A stretch of DNA of 64,000 bases from Streptomyces sp. SID12488. GTDB lineage: Bacteria; Actinomycetota; Actinomycetes; Streptomycetales; Streptomycetaceae. Numbering within the stretch: the stretch's first letter is position 1; each line of letters begins with the position of its first letter. The DNA lies in NCBI RefSeq assembly GCF_010548275.1, contig NZ_JAAGLT010000024.1, positions 88,939-152,938 of the forward strand. Reading direction: 5' to 3'. The notes under the pieces are model-generated. The model saw nothing but the letters and a program-made list of their open reading frames with translations, did not search any database and was not told where the DNA came from. The translations under genes were made by a program, and so were the position numbers. Shown piece by piece: positions 32,814 through 41,961 of this stretch.

Positions 32814-34100
32814 CTACGCCTTCCACTTCTCCCAGGACATGTTCCAGCCGTTGAGCCCGTTGTCCGGGTCGACGATCCGGTCGTTGGAGTTCTTCACGAC
32901 CACCACGTCGCCGATCATCGACCGGTCGAAGAACCAGGCCGCGGCCACACCGCTGTCGTAGCCGCCGCGCACGTCCCGCAGGCCGATGCAGCCGTGGCTG
33001 GCGTTGTAGTTGCCGAAGGCGTCGCCGCCCCAGTAGTTGCCGTGGATGAAGGTGCCGGAGTCGGTGAGGCGCGAGGCGTGCGGGACGTCCTTGATGTCGT
33101 ACTCGCCGCCGTAGCCGACCGTCTCGCCGTTCATCCGGGTCACTTCGAGGCGCTCGGTGATGACCATCTGGCCGTTCCAGGTGTCATAGCCGGGCTTGCC
33201 GGTGGTGACGGAGATGGTCTTGATGACCTTGCCGTCCCGTCGTACGACCATCTTCTTGGTCTTGACGTCGACCGTGGAGACCTGGCTGCGGCCGACGGTG
33301 AACGAGACCTGCTTGGCCTGCTTGCCGTAGACGCCGGGCCGTCCCTCGACGCCGTCGAGAGCGAGGGAGACGGTGACCTTCGTACCCGGCGCCCAGTACT
33401 TCTCCGGGCGGAAGTCGAGGCGGTCGTTGCCGAACCAGTGGCCCTCGACGTCGACGGCCGGCTCGGTCTTGACCGTGATGGCCTTCTCGACGTCCTCGGG
33501 GTGCGTGATGCCCCGGGTGAAGCGAACCGAGAACGGCATGCCCACGCCGACCTTCGTACCGTCCTCGGGCGTGAACGTACCGACGAACGTGTTCTTCGGG
33601 GTGAGGGTGGTGAAGGAGGACTCCTCCGCCGCCGCGCGCCCTTCGGTGTCCTTCGCCACCACGTGCACCTTGTACGTGGTCGACGCGGCGAGATGCGTGG
33701 CGGGCGCCCACTTGGTGTTGTCGGCGGTCAGCGCGCCCGCGACCGCGTTGCCCTTGGAGTCCTCGACCTTGACCTCGGTCAGCTTGCCCTTGGCGGCGCT
33801 GACGTTGAGTGCGCCGCTGGTGTCCACGGACTTCGCGCCGTCCTTGGGCGCGATGGTGACGACCGCCTGCGACTGCTGGGTCTGTGCGGTGGTGGAGTCG
33901 TTGCCCTTCGGCTTGGCGTCGTCGGACCCGGAGCCCGAGCCGCCGCTCCCGCCCCCGCCGCACGCGGTCACGGCGACGAGCACAACACCGGCGAGCAGTG
34001 CCAGCGGCCCTCTGCTGCCCCGTACGCCTCGTGTCCCGCTTACCCGTACCCCGCCCTGCTGTGCCGCAGCCGAAGCCCCCGATATCGGTCGCGTGTTCAA
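32814..34100 (-). CDS. Ig-like L,D-transpeptidase lipoprotein
   Basis: A 428-residue lipoprotein: signal peptide with lipobox VTAC, Gly/Ser linker, two Ig-like domains and a YkuD catalytic domain with His and Cys in SHGCIGLRD, plus HGNYW upstream. These enzymes form 3-3 cross-links in peptidoglycan and can replace penicillin-binding proteins. The catalytic domain is complete and the C-terminal Trp-rich tail (NGWNMSWEKW) matches the family. It lies directly downstream of a paralogue on the same strand. The 211-base gap 34101-34311 probably carries its promoter. Confidence 0.92.
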   Translation of the reverse strand: MNTRPISGASAAAQQGGVRVSGTRGVRGSRGPLALLAGVVLVAVTACGGGGSGGSGSGSDDAKPKGNDSTTAQTQQSQAVVTIAPKDGAKSVDTSGALNVSAAKGKLTEVKVEDSKGNAVAGALTADNTKWAPATHLAASTTYKVHVVAKDTEGRAAAEESSFTTLTPKNTFVGTFTPEDGTKVGVGMPFSVRFTRGITHPEDVEKAITVKTEPAVDVEGHWFGNDRLDFRPEKYWAPGTKVTVSLALDGVEGRPGVYGKQAKQVSFTVGRSQVSTVDVKTKKMVVRRDGKVIKTISVTTGKPGYDTWNGQMVITERLEVTRMNGETVGYGGEYDIKDVPHASRLTDSGTFIHGNYWGGDAFGNYNASHGCIGLRDVRGGYDSGVAAAWFFDRSMIGDVVVVKNSNDRIVDPDNGLNGWNMSWEKWKA

Positions 34101-34311
34101 GCTTTCTCCCCTCCCCGTGGCCTGACTCAGGCCCGCTTTCCCGGTGCGTCCCGCGCACCCGGGCGCATATTAAGCACAAGGTCACGCCCTCCGGCGGCCC
34201 CTGAAGGTCACCATTCCGTCCCAACATCATCAGATTGTCGGACCCGACTGTTTACGTCACTCCGGTGATCGTTGCAGCACTTCGGTGATCGCTACATCGT
34301 TCGGTTTCCCG

Positions 34312-35541
34312 CTACTGCTTCACGGCACTGCCCGCCGTCCATTCCTTCCAGCCCATGTTCCACCCGCCGAGCCCGTTGTCGGGAGCGACCTTCTTGTCCT
34401 TGCTGTGGACGACCTCGATGACGTCCCCGACCAGGCTCCGGTCGAAGAACCAGCCCGCCGGACTGTCCGAACTGCCGCCCTTCACGTCCTTCAGTCCGAC
34501 GCAGCCATGGCTGACGTTGGTGTTGCCGAAGGCGTCCGGCGCCCAGTAGTTGCCGTGCAGGAAGGTGCCGGAGGTGGTCAGCCGCATCGCGTGCGGCACA
34601 TCCGGGATGTCGTACTCGCCGCCGAAACCGACCGTACGGCTGTTCATCCGGGTCACTTCGAGCATCTCCGTGACCACCATTTTCCCGTTGTACGTCGTGT
34701 TCTTCGGCGACCCCGCCGTGATCGGCACCGTGGCGAGCAGGTCGCCGTCGCGCCGCACCTCCATGGTGTGCGCGGCGGCGTCGACCAGCGAGACCTGACT
34801 GCGGCCGACGGTGAAAGTGAACGTCCTGCGCTGGATCCCGTACACCCCCGGCGCCCCCTCGACGTCCCGCAGCGCCAGGTCGACGGTGACCCTGGTTCCC
34901 GGCGCCCAGTACTCCTCGGGCCGGAAGTCGAGGCGCTCGGCGCCGAACCAGTGCGGCCGGATGCCGACGGCCGGCTCCGCGGTGACGTGGATGGCACGTT
35001 CGACGGCCGCCCGGTTCCTGATCTCGCGGTTGAACTCCAGCGACACGATCATTCCGGTGCCGACCGTGGCGCGGTTCTCCGGGGTGGCGTATCCGATGAA
35101 CCGCTCATCGGGCACGTAGGTGGTGAAGGTCGTGTGCCGGGCCGAACGGCGTCCGTGGGCGTCGAGCGCCACGACGTCGACCGTGTACCTGGCGGCCAGC
35201 GCGAGCCGCGCGTCGTCGGGCCGCCAGGACAGCCCGTCCTCGGAGATCCGCCCGGACACCTCCGAATCCTGCGCGTCCTGGGCCCTGACGACCTTCACCG
35301 ACTCCAGGCGCCCGCTGGGCACCCGTACGAGAAGGGGGTTGTCCGGGCGTACGGAGCGGCTGCCGTCGTCGGGCGAGACGCGGATCACGTCCTGCGGCGC
35401 CCGGGGTTTCCCGAACACCGAGTCCGCCCCGCCCACCCCCTCCGAAGTGCAGCCGGCGGCTCCGGCCAGCAGTCCTGCCCATGTCAGTACGGCGACCAAC
35501 CCGGCCCTCGCGCGCCGAGCGCGCCCTTGTGCATGCCTCAC
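34312..35541 (-). CDS. Ig-like L,D-transpeptidase lipoprotein (paralogue)
   Basis: A 409-residue protein with the same layout as its neighbour: lipobox AAGC, two Ig-like domains and YkuD with SHGCVGLKD and HGNYW. The two share long blocks such as HWFG and RLDFRPE, pointing to tandem duplication. GTG 35541 is the best start for a short signal peptide; the frame is open upstream, but with Arg-rich sequence unlike a protein. Divergent from glgX. Confidence 0.88.
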   Translation of the reverse strand: MRHAQGRARRARAGLVAVLTWAGLLAGAAGCTSEGVGGADSVFGKPRAPQDVIRVSPDDGSRSVRPDNPLLVRVPSGRLESVKVVRAQDAQDSEVSGRISEDGLSWRPDDARLALAARYTVDVVALDAHGRRSARHTTFTTYVPDERFIGYATPENRATVGTGMIVSLEFNREIRNRAAVERAIHVTAEPAVGIRPHWFGAERLDFRPEEYWAPGTRVTVDLALRDVEGAPGVYGIQRRTFTFTVGRSQVSLVDAAAHTMEVRRDGDLLATVPITAGSPKNTTYNGKMVVTEMLEVTRMNSRTVGFGGEYDIPDVPHAMRLTTSGTFLHGNYWAPDAFGNTNVSHGCVGLKDVKGGSSDSPAGWFFDRSLVGDVIEVVHSKDKKVAPDNGLGGWNMGWKEWTAGSAVKQ

Positions 35542-35745
35542 GCAGGACCCAACGACTCGGCCCGCCCCGGGGAAACGTGAGTGCGAGCCGCGCTCTGGGC
35601 AGAACAGGGGGGAGAAACGACGCGAAGACCGACGCGAAGAACAACGCAACAGGGCGCCGCGGCCGGGACACCGCACACTTGTTCGAGCTTTGCTCGCTTC
35701 GTTTCACTCGTTCTACTCTTTCCACGAGTCGCGGGAGGCGGAGAG

Positions 35746-38070
35746 GTGTCCAGCACAGCCGAGCAGAAGGCGGTCGCCGAACAGCGAGCCGTCGAGGAGA
35801 GGCGCCCCGAAGTCGTGTTGCCCGAGACCGACCTCACCATCGGTACCCATACCGACACCGACAGTGCGCCGAACGGCATGTCACGCGCCGCGCTGCCCGC
35901 CGTGCCCGTGTGGCCGGGAACGCCGATGCCCCTGGGCGCACGTTTCCGCACGGGCCCGGACGGGGTGTCGGGCACCAACTTCGCGCTGTGGGCGGGCGGA
36001 GCGGAGGCGGTGGAGCTGTGCCTGTTCGGGGAGGTGGAGGAGGGCGCCGGTGAGGTGGAGACCCGTGTCCCCCTCACCGAACTGACGCACGAGATCTGGC
36101 ACGGCTTCGTACCCGGGGTCATGCCGGGTCAGCGCTACGGCTATCGCGTGCACGGCCGCTGGGACCCGTGGACCGGCGCCCGCTGGAACCCGGCGAAGCT
36201 GCTTCTCGACCCGTACGCGCGAGCGGTGGACGGCGATTTCGACCTGCCACCCGAGGTGTACGGGCACGTCCGCGACTGGCCCCAGCAGCAGATCGCGGAC
36301 ACCGTGCGCGACGACCGCGACTCGGCGCCGTTCGTCCCGAAGGGCGTCGTCGTCCACGACGACACCTCCGACGACGAGTGGGCGGACGACCGCCGCCCGA
36401 AGACCCCGTGGGCGGACTCGGTGATCTACGAGGTCCACGTCAAGGGCTTCACCAAGCTGCACCCCGGCATCCCGGAGGAACTGCGCGGCACGTACGCGGG
36501 CCTGGCCCACCCGGCGGCGATAGAACACCTGACGAAACTGGGCGTGACGGCGGTGGAACTGCTGCCGGTGCACCAGTTCGCGCACGAGGACCATCTGCTG
36601 CGCCGGGGCATGAAGAACTACTGGGGCTACAACTCGATCGGCTACTTCGCCCCGCACGCCGGGTACGCGGCGACCGGTACGGCGGGCCAGCAGGTCGGCG
36701 AGTTCAAGCGCATGGTGCGCGCACTGCACGCGGCGGGCATAGAGGTCATCCTCGACGTGGTCTACAACCACACGGCGGAGGCGGACGAACACGGTCCGAC
36801 GCTGTCCCTGCGGGGCATGGACAACAGGGGCTACTACCGGCTGCAGAGCGACGCGCGCCGCTACACGGACTACACGGGCTGCGGAAACACGCTCCACGTG
36901 GTCCAGCCGCACGTACTGCGGCTGATCACCGACTCGTTGCGGTACTGGGTGACGGAGATGGGGGTGGACGGTTTCCGCTTCGACCTGGCGGCGGCCCTGG
37001 CCCGCTCGATGCACGACGTCGACATGCTCTCCCCCTTCCTGGCGGTGATCGCGCAGGACCCGGTACTGCGCCGGGTGAAGCTGATCGCGGAGCCGTGGGA
37101 CGTCGGTTCCGGCGGCTACCAGGTCGGCGCGTTCCCACCCCTGTGGACGGAGTGGAACGACCGCTATCGCAACGCGGTGCGCGACTTCTGGCGGGGCGCG
37201 CTGCCGGACGTACGGGACCTGGGTTACCGGTTGTCGGGGTCGAGCGACCTGTACGCGTGGGGCGGTCGCAGGCCCTACGCCTCGGTCAACTTCGTCACGG
37301 CGCACGACGGTTTCACGCTGCGGGACATGGTGTCGTACGAGCACAAGCACAACGAGGCGAACGGGGAGGGCAACCGGGACGGCACCGACGACAACCGCGC
37401 CTGGAACTGCGGCACGGAGGGCGAGACGGACGACGAGCACGTACTGGCCCTGCGGCGCCGCCAGTTGAGGAACCTGCTGACAACTCTGTTGCTGTCGACG
37501 GGCGTTCCGATGCTGGTCGCGGGCGACGAGCTGGGGCGTACGCAGGGGGGCAACAACAACGCGTACTGCCAGGACAACGAGATCAGCTGGGTGGACTGGA
37601 CCCTGCTCGAGGACCCGGGCTGGCGTGCGCTGACCGAACTGACCGCACGCCTCATCGAGTTGCGGCACCGCCATCCCGTTCTGCGCCGACGTGCGTTCTT
37701 CTCCGGCCGGGCCCGTTCGACCGACGGGCTGCGGGACCTGGCCTGGTTCACGGCTCTGGGCACGGAGATGACGGAAGGGGACTGGTACGCCCCGGCGGAG
37801 ACCCTGGGCATGTATCTGTCGGGCAGCGACATCCCGGGCCGGGACGCCCGGGGCGTCCCGATCACCGACGACAGCTTCCTCGCGATCCTCCACACGGGCG
37901 ACCTCCCGACGAACTTCGCGCTACCGGGGGCCCCTTGGGCGCAGCGGTACGAGGTCGTCGTCGACACGTCGCGGGAGGAACAGGGTGAGGCGCCGGGGGT
38001 GGAGTACCGGGCGGGGGTTGAGGTCGAAGTGCCGGGGCGGGCTGTTCTGCTGCTGCGGGTGGTGGGGTGA
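35746..38070 (+). CDS. glgX: Glycogen debranching enzyme GlgX
   Basis: A 774-residue GH13 enzyme. An N-terminal CBM48 domain (VWPGTPMPLGARF) precedes the catalytic barrel with the conserved regions DVVYNHTAE, GFRFDLAAAL (nucleophile Asp), LIAEPWDVG (acid/base Glu) and FVTAHDGFTL. It hydrolyses alpha-1,6 branches of limit dextrin after phosphorylase action. GTG 35746 follows a strong GGGAGG; the ~45 residues before the CBM48 domain are a variable extension. It works with glgP, glgE and treS at the right end of the window. Confidence 0.93.
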   Translation: MSSTAEQKAVAEQRAVEERRPEVVLPETDLTIGTHTDTDSAPNGMSRAALPAVPVWPGTPMPLGARFRTGPDGVSGTNFALWAGGAEAVELCLFGEVEEGAGEVETRVPLTELTHEIWHGFVPGVMPGQRYGYRVHGRWDPWTGARWNPAKLLLDPYARAVDGDFDLPPEVYGHVRDWPQQQIADTVRDDRDSAPFVPKGVVVHDDTSDDEWADDRRPKTPWADSVIYEVHVKGFTKLHPGIPEELRGTYAGLAHPAAIEHLTKLGVTAVELLPVHQFAHEDHLLRRGMKNYWGYNSIGYFAPHAGYAATGTAGQQVGEFKRMVRALHAAGIEVILDVVYNHTAEADEHGPTLSLRGMDNRGYYRLQSDARRYTDYTGCGNTLHVVQPHVLRLITDSLRYWVTEMGVDGFRFDLAAALARSMHDVDMLSPFLAVIAQDPVLRRVKLIAEPWDVGSGGYQVGAFPPLWTEWNDRYRNAVRDFWRGALPDVRDLGYRLSGSSDLYAWGGRRPYASVNFVTAHDGFTLRDMVSYEHKHNEANGEGNRDGTDDNRAWNCGTEGETDDEHVLALRRRQLRNLLTTLLLSTGVPMLVAGDELGRTQGGNNNAYCQDNEISWVDWTLLEDPGWRALTELTARLIELRHRHPVLRRRAFFSGRARSTDGLRDLAWFTALGTEMTEGDWYAPAETLGMYLSGSDIPGRDARGVPITDDSFLAILHTGDLPTNFALPGAPWAQRYEVVVDTSREEQGEAPGVEYRAGVEVEVPGRAVLLLRVVG

Positions 38071-38098
38071 GGGACGGCCTCGATTCAGGACCTACGCA

Positions 38099-38163
38099 GG
38101 TCAGATCCTCTGCGGGTCAGGGTCCTGTGCGGGTCAGATCCTCTGCGTCAGGGCCTCTGCGGG
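38099..38163. repeat. Four ~16-bp direct repeats between glgX and the response regulator
   Basis: GGTCAGATCCTCTGCG occurs exactly at 38099-38114 and 38132-38147, alternating with diverged units. The last unit encodes the C-terminal codons of the response regulator. Confidence 0.75.
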
Positions 38164-38795
38164 CCGAGGATGCCTCGCTCGTATGCCGTCGCCACCGCCG
38201 CCGCGCGGTCCTTCACGCCCAACTTGGTGTACAAGTGGGTCAGATGGGTTTTCACCGTGGCCTCGCTGATGAAGAGGGCGCGGGCGATCTCCCGGTTCGA
38301 CGTGCCCTTGGCGACCAGGGCCAGCACCTCGCGTTCGCGGGCCGAAAGGGGCTCGTTGCCCGGGGTGCGGACCGCGGAGACCAGACGGGAGGCCACCGCC
38401 GGGGAGAGGACGGTGCGGCCCTGGGCCGCCGCCCGTACCGCCGTGAAGAGTTCGTCCCTCGGGGCGTCCTTGAGGAGGTAGCCGGTCGCGCCCGCCTCGA
38501 TCGCGGGGAGAGTGTCGGAGTCCGTGTCGTACGTCGTCAGGACGAGGACCCGCGCCCGGGACCGGCGGCGGGCCAGTTCGGCGATCGCGTCGACTCCGCC
38601 GCCGCCCGGCATCCGCAGGTCCATCAGGACAACGTCGGGGTCGAGCGTGGCGGCCAGTTCCACCGCCTCCACGCCGTTCGACGCCTCGGCCAGCACCGTG
38701 AAGTCCGGTACCAACTCGAACATGCCGCGCAGACCGTCCCGTACGACGGGATGGTCGTCGACGATGAGGAGGGTGATGGGTGCGTCAGTGGTCAT
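38148..38795 (-). CDS. NarL/LuxR-family response regulator
   Basis: A 215-residue regulator. The receiver domain has the acidic pair in VDDHP, the phospho-acceptor Asp in VVLMDLRMPG and the Lys in YLLKD. The C-terminal LuxR helix-turn-helix reads LSAREREVLALVAKGTSNRE, then ISEATVKTHLTHLYTKLGV. Its start lies within the end of the sensor kinase gene (11-base overlap), and the operon also carries an ABC-2 transporter, which it probably controls. Confidence 0.92.
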   Translation of the reverse strand: MTTDAPITLLIVDDHPVVRDGLRGMFELVPDFTVLAEASNGVEAVELAATLDPDVVLMDLRMPGGGGVDAIAELARRRSRARVLVLTTYDTDSDTLPAIEAGATGYLLKDAPRDELFTAVRAAAQGRTVLSPAVASRLVSAVRTPGNEPLSAREREVLALVAKGTSNREIARALFISEATVKTHLTHLYTKLGVKDRAAAVATAYERGILGPQRP

Positions 38796-40050
38796 GGGGG
38801 ACCAACGGTACGCGTGCCGAGACCGCCGTGCCGTGACCCGGCTCGGACTCCACGGTGAGCGTGCCCGCGACCCGTTCGGCGCGGGCGCGCATGCCGTCGA
38901 GGCCGAAGCCGCCGGTGCCGGTGCGTTCGCGGACCGCGAGCGGGTCGAAGCCCTCGCCGTCGTCGCGGATGTCGAGGATCACCTCGTCGCCGAGGAAGGT
39001 CAGGGTGACGCCGGCCCTGGACGCACGGGCGTGGCGGGAGGCGTTCGACAGGGCCTCCTGGGCGATGCGCAGGAGAGTTGCCGCGAGCTCCGCATGGAGC
39101 TGTTCCGCCGGGCCGGTGACCGTGCACTCGGCGCGTACGCCCGTCCGTTCGGCCCAGTCGGCGACCGTCTTCTTCAGGGCTCCCGGCAGGTCGTCGCTCT
39201 CCAGGGCCACGGGCGCCAGGTTCTGCACGGAACGGCGGGCCTCGCCGAGGCTGTGACGGGCCAACTTCACGGCGCGGTCCACGTGTTCGCGCGCCAGGGC
39301 CCGGTCCTGGGTGTTCGTCACCACCTGGAGCTGGGCGATGATCCCGGTCAGGCCCTGGGCGATCGTGTCGTGGATCTCGGCGGCCAGCCGTCGGCGTTCG
39401 TCCGCGACGCCCGCCTCCCTTGCCTGGTGGAGGAGTTGGGCGTGCAGGGCGGCGTTCTCGTCGAGGGCCTGCTGCAACGCCGTGTTGGTGCGTTCGAGTT
39501 CGGTGATGGTGAGGGCCCGGTCGCGGGAGCGCTGTTCCTCCTGCTCGGTGGCGTGGGCGACCAGCGCCTGCAGACCGAAGTTGACGACGAGCAGCGCGGC
39601 GAACGCGGCCCACTGGACCCCGCTGTCGAACAACAACCCGCCGGCCTGCGCGGCAGCCACGGTGATCGCGCTGGCGAACAGCCCGAGCCGCCGCCACATG
39701 CCCGGGATCAGCTCGTCGGCGTCCATGTAGCCGGTGGCGGCGTAGAACGCGAAGAACGGGTTGATCCAGGTGAGCAGGAAGGCGATCGCCCAGCGGACGA
39801 CGTAGTACGCCGTCCCCGCCCGGGACGGGGTGCGGCCGCGGTTCGCCCGCCGGGAACGGGTGCCGTGCCACCAGAGCTGGAGCGCGAGCGCGGCGCCGAC
39901 CAGGACCCCGGCGGCCCGCCACTCGACGGGGCCGTCGATCAGGTCGGCGGAGACGGCGCCGAGGACCACGCTGACACCGAGCAGCCCGTACGGCCCCCAG
40001 ATGTGCAGTTGCTCCATGCGCCGGTCGATCTGCGTGTCCGCCGCGGTCAT
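38785..40050 (-). CDS. Membrane sensor histidine kinase (HisKA_3)
   Basis: A 421-residue kinase with about five or six membrane segments in its first 170 residues, a coiled-coil linker, the HisKA_3 phosphorylation site His in AAEIHDTIAQGLTG, and a C-terminal ATPase domain (ALSNASRHARAS, IRDDGEGFDP, GFGLDGMRARAE). There is no large extracellular sensor, so this resembles the intramembrane-sensing kinases that sit beside drug-export ABC transporters. Partner of the downstream regulator. Confidence 0.9.
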   Translation of the reverse strand: MTAADTQIDRRMEQLHIWGPYGLLGVSVVLGAVSADLIDGPVEWRAAGVLVGAALALQLWWHGTRSRRANRGRTPSRAGTAYYVVRWAIAFLLTWINPFFAFYAATGYMDADELIPGMWRRLGLFASAITVAAAQAGGLLFDSGVQWAAFAALLVVNFGLQALVAHATEQEEQRSRDRALTITELERTNTALQQALDENAALHAQLLHQAREAGVADERRRLAAEIHDTIAQGLTGIIAQLQVVTNTQDRALAREHVDRAVKLARHSLGEARRSVQNLAPVALESDDLPGALKKTVADWAERTGVRAECTVTGPAEQLHAELAATLLRIAQEALSNASRHARASRAGVTLTFLGDEVILDIRDDGEGFDPLAVRERTGTGGFGLDGMRARAERVAGTLTVESEPGHGTAVSARVPLVPHDH

Positions 40051-40082
40051 GTCCCCAGTCTGCACGGACCCTCGGCCGTCCC

Positions 40083-40877
40083 CTACTCCCACCGGAACCA
40101 GCGCGCGGCGCCCGCCGTCAGCAACACAGTCCAGGCCACCAGCACGCCCAGGTGGCCCCAGCCGGGCCAGTCCCCCGCCGCCGCCCGGTTCAGCGCCTCG
40201 GCCGCCGCGCCGAACGGGGTGAAGCCGACGATCCTGGCCAGCACGTCCGGCATGGTCTGCACCGGCGCCCACAGGCCCGCGCAGAACATCGCCGGGAAGA
40301 ACACGGCCGAGCCGATCGCGCCCGCGATCTTCGTCGTCCGGGACAGCGCGGAGACCACCGCGCCGAGCGCGAGGGCGACCAGGACGGTCAGGGCGAGGGC
40401 CAGGGCGTAGCCGAAGGGCTGCCGCGGCAGTCGCACGTCGAAGGCCAGGCGCCCGACCGCCAGGGCGAGCAGCGACGAGGCCAGGGCCGCCCCGCCGTAG
40501 ACCAGCATCTGCGCGGAGAGCAGGGCGGCCGGGCGGACCGGGGTGGCGGACATCCGGCGCAGGATGCCGCGCTCGCGGTAGCCGGTGAGGGTCTGCGGCA
40601 TGGACTGGAGCCCGCCGACGATCGGACCGAGCAGCACGGCCACCGGGACGTACACGTCGATCGTCCGCAGGCCGCCCAGGTCGGCCTGGTGGTCGCCGAA
40701 GGAGGGGATCGCGCCGAGGATCACCAGGAGGAGCGTCGGGAACAGCAGGATCCAGAAGAGGGCGCCGGGTTCGCGGCGGAAGAGGCGTACCTCGGTCCTC
40801 AGTACGGCGGTGTTGACGATGGACGTGTCCGACGTGTGCGACGTGTGCGACGTACTCGTGGCGCTCATGGTGCTCAT
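40083..40877 (-). CDS. ABC-2 type transporter permease
   Basis: A 264-residue membrane protein with about six hydrophobic segments (LFWILLFPTLLLVILGAI first) and the ABC-2 family motif region LQSMPQTLTGYRERGILRRM. The N-terminus carries a short Ser/Thr/His-rich repeat (SHTSHTSDTS). AGGAAG precedes the ATG, which overlaps the ATPase stop by four bases. Export of a drug, lipid or peptide is likely. Confidence 0.88.
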   Translation of the reverse strand: MSTMSATSTSHTSHTSDTSIVNTAVLRTEVRLFRREPGALFWILLFPTLLLVILGAIPSFGDHQADLGGLRTIDVYVPVAVLLGPIVGGLQSMPQTLTGYRERGILRRMSATPVRPAALLSAQMLVYGGAALASSLLALAVGRLAFDVRLPRQPFGYALALALTVLVALALGAVVSALSRTTKIAGAIGSAVFFPAMFCAGLWAPVQTMPDVLARIVGFTPFGAAAEALNRAAAGDWPGWGHLGVLVAWTVLLTAGAARWFRWE

Positions 40878-41779
40878 ACCGCTTCCTCCTTCGTGAGGTC
40901 GAGGAACGCGTCGTCCAACGTGGCGTCGGTGACACGGAGTTGGTGGGCGGTGACATGGCTTCGGGCGAGGAGGGTGATGACCGCGTTGACGGTCTCGTCC
41001 GTGCCGGACAGGGTGACGCGGCCGTCCCTGTAGTCGACCGACGCGAGCGCCGGGAGCGTGTTCAGAGTGTCCTCGGCCAGCGTGGCGGACGGTGTGAAGC
41101 TGATCACCGTGGCGCCTGCCGAGCGGCGGATCAGACCGGCCGGGGTGTCCAGGGCGGCGATCCGCCCCTTGTCGATCACGGCGATCCGGTCGCACAGCCG
41201 CTGCGCCTCCTCCATGAAGTGGGTGACCAGGAGGACCGTCACCCCGCTCTCCCGTACGTCCTCGATGAGCTGCCAGGTGTCCCGGCGGGCGCGTGGGTCG
41301 AGGCCCGTGGTGAGTTCGTCGAGGACGACGACCCGGGGATTGCCGATGAGCGCGAGCGCGATGAACAGGCGCTGTTTCTGGCCACCGGAGAGCTTGCCGA
41401 ACCTGACGTCGAGACGGTCGGTCAGGCCCAGCCGCTCGGCCAGTGGGCGCCAGTCGGCCGGGCGGGGGTAGAAGGCGGCGTAGAGCTCCAGGGCCTCGCG
41501 GACGGTCAGCTTGGCCTGCAGTTCGCTCTGCTGGAGCTGGGCGCCGAGGACCCGGCTGGTGGCCTCGTGGTCGGTGACCGGGTCGAGGCCGGTGACCCGG
41601 ACCCGGCCGCCGTCGGGAACGCGCAGGCCCTCGACGCATTCGACGGTGGTGGTCTTGCCGGCGCCGTTCGGGCCGAGGATGCCGAAGATCTCGCCCTCCT
41701 CGACGGAGAAGGAGACACCGTCCACGACGGGACGGCCGCCGTAGGACTTGCGCAGTTCGTTCACTTCGATGACGGACAT
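40874..41779 (-). CDS. ABC transporter ATPase (DrrA-like)
   Basis: A 301-residue ATPase: Walker A GPNGAGKTT, signature LSGGQKQR, Walker B VVVLDELTTGLD and H-loop VTHFMEEA. In the Walker B extension Leu replaces the usual Pro (DELT instead of DEPT). C-terminal domain as in DrrA-like exporters. First gene of the transporter/two-component operon; ATG 41779 fits the family start. Divergent from the exporter genes at 41962, with about 180 bases in between for promoters. Confidence 0.9.
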   Translation of the reverse strand: MSVIEVNELRKSYGGRPVVDGVSFSVEEGEIFGILGPNGAGKTTTVECVEGLRVPDGGRVRVTGLDPVTDHEATSRVLGAQLQQSELQAKLTVREALELYAAFYPRPADWRPLAERLGLTDRLDVRFGKLSGGQKQRLFIALALIGNPRVVVLDELTTGLDPRARRDTWQLIEDVRESGVTVLLVTHFMEEAQRLCDRIAVIDKGRIAALDTPAGLIRRSAGATVISFTPSATLAEDTLNTLPALASVDYRDGRVTLSGTDETVNAVITLLARSHVTAHQLRVTDATLDDAFLDLTKEEAV

Positions 41780-41961
41780 GCAACCAGCGTCGCGGTGCGG
41801 GACGGGGCGGCACATCGGCCGACGCGCTCGGACCCACATCAGCCGATCGGTTGACACGCATGTACGACTTCTCGAACACGCAGGTCGTAGGACCTTCGGC
41901 GGACCGAGTTCGGGTCAAAACTCGGTAGGCACTGTCAGTGGTGGTTTGTAGGCTCGGATCG

